DNA of 21,015 bases, taken from NCBI GenBank assembly GCA_036481345.1, contig JAZGHU010000014.1:1-21015 (forward strand). The letters run 5' to 3'. The position numbers were made by a program, and so were the translations under genes. This stretch comes from JAAOYC01 sp036481345 (lineage in GTDB: Archaea; Nanobdellota; Nanobdellia; Woesearchaeales; WJKL01). This document shows, in pieces, positions 15,373-21,015 of the stretch. A model generated the notes under the pieces. That model saw nothing but the letters and a program-made list of their open reading frames with translations. It searched no databases and had not been told where the DNA came from. The first letter of the stretch is position 1, and the number at the start of each line of letters is the position of its first letter.

Positions 15373-16176
15373 CTATTCGAAATAAGTTGTATTAAGATCA
15401 GATTCGTACTTATCAAGATACGCTTTTAAGAAGAAAACCCCTTCTGATTTAGAGATATGAATAACCTTAAATCCGTGATTCCAGATATATTCTGCTGAGT
15501 CAGATCCAATATCTCTAAGTCCAACAACATCATATTTTTTGTGTGTGTCTTTCATAAAAGAAACATCTTTTGAAGCAGCGTTTTCTTCTAGATAGTCTTC
15601 AACATTCTCATTGACATATTCTCTATACTTAAATATCCAAACAGAAACTTCAACCAGATCTCCATCTTTTTCATATGTTAATTGATAACCTTTATCAAAT
15701 TCATCTTCAAAAAATATCTCAGGAGTATTTTCTCCTGAAGCTATAGGAACATAGCCATTTATTTCTTCATTAATGAAATATGCAGTATTTTCAAGGCAGT
15801 TTACAGGACAGCAAGCATAACTGTCAGATGCTTCTATAACTTCTTTTGGACAACTGTTTGAACTAGTGCAAATATAACCATTTAATTCAGAACAAGTATC
15901 TGATGCCTGCACTTCAATACAATCTCCTACACAACAATCTTTTTCATCTAATGTTTCATATTCTTCAGTACAATTCTTTCCTGATTCACATATGGAACCT
16001 TGTATACCATCACAACTCTTTAAAGAATGTAGACATTTTCCTGCAATGCAACTATCTTTTGTGTTTATCTTTCCATCATCACAATCAGCTTCAGTTGTAC
16101 ATTCTTTCTGAGCTTCTTGAGCACATCCTAATATAAATAAAGAAATTATTAACAATAACACCACTTTTTTGTTCAT
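15373..16176 (-). CDS. Cysteine-rich lipoprotein
   Basis: 267 aa. The N-terminus is a Lys-Lys plus hydrophobic signal ending in a lipobox (LFILGC, Cys18), so it is probably exported and lipid-anchored. After it comes a Cys-rich region (about 20-130) with a CTTEADCDDG...CIAGKC stretch and two tandem ~38-aa modules that share the plan G-x-IC-x4-C-x9-CC-x3-C. Compare GSICESGKNC...DCCVGDC with GYICTSSNSC...ACCPVNC. The last ~135 residues have few cysteines, are mixed alpha/beta and hold no motif I recognise. The spacing suggests disulfide-bonded modules outside the membrane. TATA-like TTTATATC lies about 27 nt upstream. Ligand or partner unknown. Confidence 0.82.
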   Translation of the reverse strand: MNKKVVLLLIISLFILGCAQEAQKECTTEADCDDGKINTKDSCIAGKCLHSLKSCDGIQGSICESGKNCTEEYETLDEKDCCVGDCIEVQASDTCSELNGYICTSSNSCPKEVIEASDSYACCPVNCLENTAYFINEEINGYVPIASGENTPEIFFEDEFDKGYQLTYEKDGDLVEVSVWIFKYREYVNENVEDYLEENAASKDVSFMKDTHKKYDVVGLRDIGSDSAEYIWNHGFKVIHISKSEGVFFLKAYLDKYESDLNTTYFE

Positions 16177-16224
16177 AAACTTAAATTTAACAAAGTAAGA
16201 TATAAATGTTTCGAAAAAGAAAAG

Positions 16225-16351
16225 TGCGAGGGAAGGGATTTGAACCCTCGAAGGTACTAAACCACAGGATGTCTTAAAATATCATCGGCATAAGCCTCAA
16301 CACTTAAGTTACTTAAGTCCTGCGCATTTGACCAGACTTTGCTACCCTCGC
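16225..16351 (-). tRNA. tRNA-Leu (UAA anticodon), intron-containing
   Basis: Class II tRNA on the minus strand: acceptor GCGAGGG/CCCTCGC plus discriminator A, D-arm with TGGTCAAA loop, anticodon stem CAGGA/TCCTG, long variable arm (GGT/ACC), T-arm GAGGG-TTCAAAT-CCCTT. The intron is 41 nt (16271-16311), between positions 37 and 38. It has a textbook bulge-helix-bulge: central CTTA/TAAG, 3-nt bulges AGT and ACA. The spliced loop reads CTTAAGA, anticodon TAA. TTTATAAA at 16377-16384 (overlapping the 3' end of the upstream methyltransferase gene) is about 29 nt upstream. CCA is not encoded. Confidence 0.95.
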
Positions 16352-16373
16352 ATTAGGTTAAAAGAGAAATAGT

Positions 16374-17024
16374 TCATTTATAAACTTTACCTTCAATAAA
16401 CACTAAAATGTGTTTTTCAACTTTAAACTCTTCAATCTTGGCATCAAATTCTTTTAGCAATTTTTTTAATTCTTTAGCATTATAATGCTTAACTTGATAT
16501 TTTCTATAGAAATCTTTGTTTGGATTTTTAGTGTTGACTATTATTAATTTGCCATTTTTCTTCAAAACTCTTTTGACTTCTTTGAATAGATTAGGCAGAT
16601 TCTTCAGATAATCAACAATAAAGACCATTGTAACAGAATCAAAGGCATTTTTGTTGAATGGAAGTTTTCCTTGATCTAGATTAAGGACAATCTTTTTTTT
16701 GCCTTTTGCTTTCTTTAACATTTCAGAAGAAAAATCAACTAGAACAGAACTTCCAACATAAGGATGGCTTCCTGATCCTAAACTTAGATTCTTGCCTTTT
16801 AAAACTTTTAATTTACTTTTGATTAGATTTCTGATCTTTTTTGGAACTTCTTTTTCCCATCTACTGGAATTAAGATCCCAAAACATCTTTTTATCTAATG
16901 AATCTGATTTTTCTTGAAACTTTAAGAAATCCTTAACTTCTTTATCCATACCATGTTTTAATAATCTCTTTATCTTCTTTTGAATTCTTCTCTCAATTCT
17001 TTCTTCTTTGTTAAATGACCACAT
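16374..17024 (-). CDS. Class I SAM-dependent methyltransferase
   Basis: 216 aa from ATG 17024. A TTG four codons earlier is possible, but the TATA box spacing (about 29 nt) favours this ATG. After a basic helical N-terminus (about 75 aa) comes a Rossmann methyltransferase core. Motif I is LSLGSGSHP, the second strand acidic region is VLVDFSSEML, the adenine-binding part is LNLDQGKLPFNKNAFDSV, and YLKNLPNLFKEVKRVLKKNGKLIIVN is the standard post-motif II-III block of the Methyltransf_11 group. Substrate not predictable: tRNA, protein or small molecule are all possible. It lies between two tRNA genes and diverges from tRNA-Val. Confidence 0.87.
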   Translation of the reverse strand: MWSFNKEERIERRIQKKIKRLLKHGMDKEVKDFLKFQEKSDSLDKKMFWDLNSSRWEKEVPKKIRNLIKSKLKVLKGKNLSLGSGSHPYVGSSVLVDFSSEMLKKAKGKKKIVLNLDQGKLPFNKNAFDSVTMVFIVDYLKNLPNLFKEVKRVLKKNGKLIIVNTKNPNKDFYRKYQVKHYNAKELKKLLKEFDAKIEEFKVEKHILVFIEGKVYK

Positions 17025-17045
17025 ACCCTTTATCAAAAGAAACCT

Positions 17046-17057
17046 TTTTATATATCT
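17046..17057. promoter_or_regulatory. Shared TATA element, methyltransferase / tRNA-Val
   Basis: The T/A-rich block TTTTTATATATC is centred about 26 nt upstream of the tRNA-Val 5' end on the plus strand and about 28 nt upstream of the methyltransferase ATG on the minus strand. It is the second divergent pair in the window that seems to share one TATA element. Confidence 0.5.
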
Positions 17058-17076
17058 TTCTTAAAAAAAGAATTAC

Positions 17077-17250
17077 GGGCCCTTGGTCTAGCGGCTATGA
17101 CATCTCGTTGACTGATACAGCTTTGCTGAATCGTTGAAAACGCGAAGCTGTTTTCAAAATCGAGAAGATCCCCAGTTCGATTTGGAACGTTGAAACAATG
17201 CTAAGAACGCAAAGCGTTGTACCTGTTTCACGAAAGTCTGGGAGGGCCCA
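17077..17250 (+). tRNA. tRNA-Val (GAC anticodon) with two introns
   Basis: 174-nt gene that reduces to a 73-nt tRNA. Acceptor GGGCCCT/AGGGCCC plus discriminator A, D-arm GTC-loop-GAC, anticodon stem TCTCG/CGAGA, variable AGATC, T-stem CCCAG/CTGGG. Intron 1 (17114-17159, 46 nt) is canonical, between positions 37 and 38: central helix TTGA/TCAA, bulges CTG and AAT, inner stem ACAGCTT/AAGCTGT. The mature loop is TTGACTT, which gives U at position 37, where tRNA-Val usually has A. Intron 2 (17182-17236) interrupts the T-loop. Both removals give perfect 7-nt loops. A weak T-rich tract follows at 17251. CCA is not encoded. Confidence 0.93.
17182..17236 (+). other. T-loop intron of tRNA-Val (55 nt)
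   Basis: Lies between tRNA positions 59 and 60. The bulge-helix-bulge is ideal: T-stem CCCAG/CTGGG, 5' central TTCG paired with 3' CGAA, bulges ATT and AGT, inner stem TGGAAC/GTTTCA. A small hairpin AACGC-AAA-GCGTT sits inside. Removal restores TTCGATT, the universal T-loop. Known T-loop introns are mostly from Thermoproteales and a few other archaea. Confidence 0.9.
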
Positions 17251-17406
17251 TTCTTTTCCTAAAAAATTACATTCGGGCAATTCGTGGTATTGAACATAGT
17301 GAAATACCACAAAATAGACCACGGGTATCTATAGGGTGAACACCCTTAGAAATATTAAAAAAATTTATAAACACCAAAGAGAAATTAATCTAAAAGGTGT
17401 TTTAAA
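17251..17406 (+). other. Structured intergenic region after tRNA-Val
   Basis: No convincing gene. It holds an 8-bp hairpin GTGGTATT/AATACCAC (17284-17291 with 17303-17310). The same 5' arm can instead pair CGTGG with CCACG (17283-17287 with 17319-17323). A second tight hairpin is AGGGTG/CACCCT (17333-17346) extended by CTA/TAG. A TATA-like TTTATAAA near 17365 and AGGTG at 17395-17399 lie just before the permease gene. It could be a small RNA or a structured leader; I see no diagnostic box C/D or ACA motif. Confidence 0.35.
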
Positions 17407-17442
17407 ATCAAAAAAATAAGTCCAAATAAAGTTTTCTATGTA

Positions 17443-18399
17443 GTGCTATTTGCACTTATTGTGATATTGGCTATTTTATTAGTATATCCTTTTATAATAC
17501 CATTATTGACTAGTTTGATTCTAGCATATATCTTTTATCCAATTTATACATGGTTAAGAGAAAAAACAAAGAGAAAAAACCTATCTGCATTACTTGTTTC
17601 AGTTATCTTGATTCTCATATTGGTAATTCCAATGGGTTTTATCATGTATCAAGTTACTAAAGAAATTAATGTGGGTTATGTCATATTAAAGCAAAAACTA
17701 GCTGGATCAACTATTCCTGAATTCTTAAGTGAAGTTACAGGCAGACCAGAAGTTCAATATTATATTGAAGATGGCTTTGCAAAATTATCTTCTAAACTAA
17801 CAGAAGGCACATTACAATTTGTTTTTACTGTTCCTACAAGATTATTTGAATTGATGCTTACTTTCTTTTTTACATTTTTCTTGTTAAAAGATGGTCCTGC
17901 AGTTGTTGCAAAAATAGAAAAAAACATTCCATTAAGAAAAATACAAAAAGAAGAAATCTTGACCCAGATTCATGGAACAGTCTATGCAATTATATTTGGT
18001 TTCTTTGTAATGGCTTTAACCCAAGGAATTATTGGGGCAGTTACTTTTAAATTATTTGGGGTCGCTTCTCCGGTGTTTTGGGGTATTGTGATTGCATTCC
18101 TTACTTTTGTTCCGTTTATAGGAGGTACAATTATCTGGATACCTGCTGCAATAATACAAGGATTTCATGGACAATGGTTTAATGTTGTTGGGTTGACTGT
18201 CGGCGGAATAATCATTACATATGTTGACACCCTTATCAAACCTAAAATGATCGGAGATAAAGCAGATATTCATCCTGCTATAATCTTAATTGGTTTGTTA
18301 GGTGGATTAAAATTATTAGGAATAGTTGGTATCATAATAGGTCCGATTATCCTTTCTCTTTTCGTAATGTTTGTGAAGACATTTGTTAGGAAAAAATAA
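17443..18399 (+). CDS. AI-2E family permease (PerM type)
   Basis: 318 aa from the first standard start, GTG 17443. The frame is open upstream, and homologue-like KKISPNKVFYV is encoded just before, preceded by AGGTG at 17395-17399. The true start may therefore be the ATC at 17407, seven bases after that site, giving 330 aa. The protein is polytopic, with about seven or eight hydrophobic helices (IVILAILLVYPFIIPLL..., LLVSVILILILVIPMG, MALTQGIIGAV, GIVIAFLTFVPFIGG, AIILIGLLGGLKLLG). The P-x-IGG...P and DxxIKPxxxG signatures match the AI-2E/PerM family, where the loop DTLIKPKMIG is diagnostic. Substrate is not established for archaeal members. It ends 13 bp before AMP phosphorylase. Confidence 0.9.
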   Translation: MLFALIVILAILLVYPFIIPLLTSLILAYIFYPIYTWLREKTKRKNLSALLVSVILILILVIPMGFIMYQVTKEINVGYVILKQKLAGSTIPEFLSEVTGRPEVQYYIEDGFAKLSSKLTEGTLQFVFTVPTRLFELMLTFFFTFFLLKDGPAVVAKIEKNIPLRKIQKEEILTQIHGTVYAIIFGFFVMALTQGIIGAVTFKLFGVASPVFWGIVIAFLTFVPFIGGTIIWIPAAIIQGFHGQWFNVVGLTVGGIIITYVDTLIKPKMIGDKADIHPAIILIGLLGGLKLLGIVGIIIGPIILSLFVMFVKTFVRKK

Positions 18400-18412
18400 A
18401 GAGCGTGATAGA

Positions 18413-19900
18413 TTGAAACTTAAAGTTAAAGACATGGATATAGCTACTGGTGGAGTTCTTATTACAATCTTGAATATTGATGATGCAAGAAAATTAGACT
18501 TGTATCCTGAAGATAGGATTGTGCTGAAAAAAGGAAAGAAAATTACAACTGCTGTTGTTGATATTGCAGAAAGCAAAAAGGCAGTACCTCCTGGCAGCAT
18601 AGGTTTGTTTGAAGAAGTATTAGACAAATTAAATGCTAAAAATGGAAATTTAGTTGATATTGATATACAAGAAAAACCTATTTCTATCTCTTTTATAAAA
18701 AAGAAATTAGATGGGAAAAAACTAACTACTCCTGAGATCAATAAAATTGTAAAACATATTGTACAAGGAAGATTAACAGATATTGAATTAGCTTATTACA
18801 TTGCAGCAAGTTATACAAAACATATGGAATTGAGTGAAACAGTTGCATTAACAAAAGCAATGGCAGAACATGGTGGGAAACTAGACTTTAAATCTCCTGT
18901 TGTTATAGATAAGCATTGTACAGGAGGAGTTCCTGGAAATAGAACAACAATGATTGTTGTCCCTATATTAGCTGCTGCTGGCTTGACAGTTCCAAAAACA
19001 TCTTCAAGATCAATAACATCTCCGGCAGGAACAGCAGATACAATGGAAGTTCTTACTTCAGTATCTTTATCTTTAGATAAAATAAAGAAAGTAGTTAAGA
19101 AAACAAATGCCTGCATTGTGTGGGGTGGAGCAGTTGATTTAGCTGCAGCAGATGATAAGATGATCAGAGTAAGGCATTCACTTTCTATAGATCCAGAAGG
19201 CATGTTGTTATCTTCAATATTAGCTAAAAAAGCAGCAGTTGGTTCAACACATGTATTTATTGATATTCCTTTGGGCAAGGATACTAAGATCAAGACAGAA
19301 AAAGAAGCAAATCATCTAAAAAGAAAATTTATCCAGATTGGAAGAAGATTGGGGATGAAAGTCAAAGTAAAGATAACAAATGGTTCTCATCCAATTGGAA
19401 AAGGAATAGGTCCTGTTTTGGAAGCAAGAGATGTACTTTATGTATTAAGAAGAGATCCTAAGAAACCATTAGATCTGGAGATTAAATGCCTGAAAATGGC
19501 TGCATCTATACTAAAAATGGCTGGAATTAAAAATGCTAAAGTGAAAGCAAAAGAGATACTTGATTCTGGATCAGCTTATGAAAAGATGAAAGAGATAATA
19601 AAAGAGCAGGGAGGGAATCCTAATATTGATCCAGACAAGATGAGGCTTGGAAAGTTCACTTATACTTATAAATCTCCAAAATCAGGAAAAATAAAAGATA
19701 TTGATAATTTTACTATCAGCAAGATGGCGAGAATTGCAGGTGCTCCTAGAGATAAAGAAGCTGGGCTGTATTTATATAAAAATGAAAGAAGCTATGTAAA
19801 AAAAGGAGAACCTATATTTACTCTTTATTCTGACAGCAGAACAAAACTGAATTATGCACTGCATGTTCTAAAAAGATCAGATGGAATCAAGATAGTTTAA
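18413..19900 (+). CDS. deoA: AMP phosphorylase
   Basis: Splits AMP and phosphate into adenine and ribose-1,5-bisphosphate, the first step of the archaeal nucleotide route that feeds ribulose bisphosphate to type III RuBisCO through R15P isomerase. Neither partner is visible here. I use the TTG start at 18413 because it gives MKLKVKDMDIATGG, the usual family N-terminus; an earlier TTG would overlap the permease. At 495 aa it has the archaeal AMPpase length rather than that of bacterial thymidine phosphorylase (~440). Signature blocks: KHCTGGVPGN (167-176), SSRSITSPAGTADTME (about 198-213) and the C-terminal domain with GAPRDKEAG. All expected motifs are present. Confidence 0.95.
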   Translation: MKLKVKDMDIATGGVLITILNIDDARKLDLYPEDRIVLKKGKKITTAVVDIAESKKAVPPGSIGLFEEVLDKLNAKNGNLVDIDIQEKPISISFIKKKLDGKKLTTPEINKIVKHIVQGRLTDIELAYYIAASYTKHMELSETVALTKAMAEHGGKLDFKSPVVIDKHCTGGVPGNRTTMIVVPILAAAGLTVPKTSSRSITSPAGTADTMEVLTSVSLSLDKIKKVVKKTNACIVWGGAVDLAAADDKMIRVRHSLSIDPEGMLLSSILAKKAAVGSTHVFIDIPLGKDTKIKTEKEANHLKRKFIQIGRRLGMKVKVKITNGSHPIGKGIGPVLEARDVLYVLRRDPKKPLDLEIKCLKMAASILKMAGIKNAKVKAKEILDSGSAYEKMKEIIKEQGGNPNIDPDKMRLGKFTYTYKSPKSGKIKDIDNFTISKMARIAGAPRDKEAGLYLYKNERSYVKKGEPIFTLYSDSRTKLNYALHVLKRSDGIKIV

Positions 19901-19969
19901 AACTGGATTCTTTAATCTAACTCCATCTATACACTAAATTTGGCATTTTCGGTATAGAAAACGTTCTAT

Positions 19970-20425
19970 TCAATTTAAGTTTTTAATTGGGTTCGCCTTC
20001 TTGATCTTATTTATATCATCTACCGAAATCCAAGCAGACATTGCTCCAAAACCAGTTTTATCAATATCAAAAGATTTGATCTTCTGCGGATTCTTCAGAA
20101 AAATTAACATGCAGTATTTCTTATCTTTAAATAACTTAAAAAATTCTGGAATTTTATCAATACCTAATCCATCAGCTTGACCATACTTATACAAAATCTC
20201 TTTAACTTTCTTAGGATTTAAATCAGAAAATTGAATAACTTTAGCAACTTTAGTTTTTATTGTGATAGGTTCACCAGAATCTTTGAAGTAAACAGTTTCT
20301 CCTATTTTTATTCTATCCCAAGGAGCATATTTTACTTTATACCATCTTGATTCAATTTTCTTTTGGCTTGATAGAATTTTTTTAGTCAAACCCCAAGACT
20401 TCTTCATTATTGCAATATGTTCCAT
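19970..20425 (-). CDS. ASCH-domain protein
   Basis: 151 aa. The ASCH beta-barrel signature appears as KIESRWYKVKYAPWDRIKIGETVYFKDSG (positions about 23-51) followed by strands KTKVAKVIQFSDL. ASCH proteins share a PUA-like fold and mostly bind RNA or modified bases; some are nucleases. The C-terminal half (IDKIPEFFKLFKDKKYCMLIFL...) is lineage-typical. It starts 18 bp after the small zinc-ribbon gene ends, so the two are probably co-transcribed. Convergent with AMP phosphorylase. The fold is well supported, the substrate is not. Confidence 0.8.
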   Translation of the reverse strand: MEHIAIMKKSWGLTKKILSSQKKIESRWYKVKYAPWDRIKIGETVYFKDSGEPITIKTKVAKVIQFSDLNPKKVKEILYKYGQADGLGIDKIPEFFKLFKDKKYCMLIFLKNPQKIKSFDIDKTGFGAMSAWISVDDINKIKKANPIKNLN

Positions 20426-20443
20426 GATTAAGTTAATATAAAT

Positions 20444-20581
20444 TTAAACTTCATCTTCCTCATCAGGATAAGGATCATAACCACAAGAAGGACAAACACC
20501 TACATAGTAATCAATGCCTTCTTCTCCATCATCTATCTCCTGGACAACAAATCCACATTGCTGGCATTGTTCTTCTGTCAT
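20444..20581 (-). CDS. Small zinc-ribbon protein (45 aa)
   Basis: 45 codons: begins MTEEQCQQCGFVV and ends in an acidic tail. Two CxxC pairs (CQQC at 6-9 and CPSC at 30-33, about 20 residues apart) form a compact zinc ribbon of rubredoxin-like or transcription-factor-like shape. Most of the protein is that ribbon. It is directly upstream of the ASCH gene on the same strand. A functional label is not possible from sequence. Confidence 0.75.
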   Translation of the reverse strand: MTEEQCQQCGFVVQEIDDGEEGIDYYVGVCPSCGYDPYPDEEDEV

Positions 20582-20658
20582 AATGGATTAATTGATCTTG
20601 GAGTATTTAAACTTTTTTATAACAAACTTTTTATTCTCCAAATATATCCTTTATTAAA

Positions 20659-21015
20659 ATGACGCTTTGTGAAATAGTAAAATTAAAAAAAGAAGAGTTT
20701 GACAAAAAATATCGTTTTAGAAGGGCTAGACCAGATATAACTAGGGAATCAAAAAATCAGGTTAATTGTGCAAGTTGCGATACTATGTCAGGTGGAACTA
20801 CTGATGAAGAGCCTGCTCTTTGTGATAATGATGAGAGATTAAGAATAGTAAAGATAGCACAATATTTGAGAGATGGATGGGGCGGAAAAGGAGATAGTAG
20901 GAATATTTCTCTTAATAGGGTTTGCGATGCTTATACTAATAAATCTTTGCCAGAAGGAGTTGAGATTCCTGTTCTTCCTGAAAATCACGCAATTCTTTTA
21001 GCATCTCAATGGAGA
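20659..21015 (+). CDS. Unknown protein, N-terminal part only
   Basis: 119 codons are visible from ATG 20659 before the window ends. It begins MTLCEIVKLKKEEFDKKYRF. It carries a CASC pair near residue 36 and further single cysteines, which may bind metal, and a helical, glycine-containing segment (YLRDGWGGKGDSRN). I do not recognise a family. Codon usage matches its neighbours, and the TATA-poor upstream region has only AT-rich sequence. Confidence 0.7.
   Translation, partial: MTLCEIVKLKKEEFDKKYRFRRARPDITRESKNQVNCASCDTMSGGTTDEEPALCDNDERLRIVKIAQYLRDGWGGKGDSRNISLNRVCDAYTNKSLPEGVEIPVLPENHAILLASQWR

Noticed and set aside
17095..17322. Minus-strand 75-aa ORF
   Set aside because: It lies on the opposite strand to tRNA-Val and its introns; the tRNA fold explains the sequence.
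1..21015. CRISPR array, IS element or prophage
   Set aside because: No regular repeat-spacer pattern, transposase, integrase or terminal inverted repeats were seen; the direct repeats found lie inside one coding region.

Overview
The window is AT-rich, densely packed archaeal chromosome. Several things point to an archaeon and fit a small-genome DPANN lineage of the Woesearchaeota/Pacearchaeota kind: a stand-alone Bud32 kinase (KEOPS), an archaeal AMP phosphorylase, TATA boxes about 24-30 nt upstream of start codons that look leaderless, and tRNA genes interrupted by introns that fold into bulge-helix-bulge splice motifs. The lineage is an inference; no rRNA or ribosomal protein is present to fix it.

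Layout. 1-955 (-): 5' part of a GHKL/HSP90-fold ATPase, running off the left edge. 1013-7876 (-): endonuclease III, a 14-codon ORF, Bud32, a 265-aa helical protein and a 1552-aa coiled-coil protein. The last two share a C-terminal domain. 8178-10034 (+): a 618-aa protein with two tandem polymerase-beta-type nucleotidyltransferase-like domains, divergent from the giant gene. 10049-10903 (-): a diverged radical-SAM-like protein. 11028-12586 (+): three tandem paralogues of an unknown family. 12636-13340 (-): two small unknown proteins and a CxxCxxCC metal-binding protein. 13391-15194 (+): single-chain tRNA 2-selenouridine synthase, an RGG/zinc-ribbon protein and a 97-aa unknown. 15199-17250: tRNA-Thr(GGU), a cysteine-rich lipoprotein, tRNA-Leu(UAA), a SAM methyltransferase and tRNA-Val(GAC). 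17443-19900 (+): an AI-2E-family permease and AMP phosphorylase. 19970-20581 (-): an ASCH-domain protein and a 45-aa zinc ribbon. 20659-21015 (+): start of an unknown gene.

How it works together. Most of this is housekeeping: tRNA genes, tRNA modification (KEOPS kinase, MnmH/SelU), DNA repair and nucleotide salvage. It is mixed with lineage-specific genes of unknown function. Internal operon genes sometimes carry Shine-Dalgarno sequences (GGTGA, AGGTGA), whereas many first genes have only a TATA box. At two places one symmetrical TATA element appears to serve two divergent transcripts.

Most noteworthy: all three tRNA genes contain introns, and tRNA-Val has a second, non-canonical intron in the T-loop. 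The giant coiled-coil protein shares a C-terminal domain with its downstream neighbour and has recently duplicated internal repeats. There is a three-copy family of unknown function, a nucleotidyltransferase array with degenerate active sites, and a terminator-like hairpin built from a copy of the tRNA-Thr 3' end. No mobile element or CRISPR array is visible.
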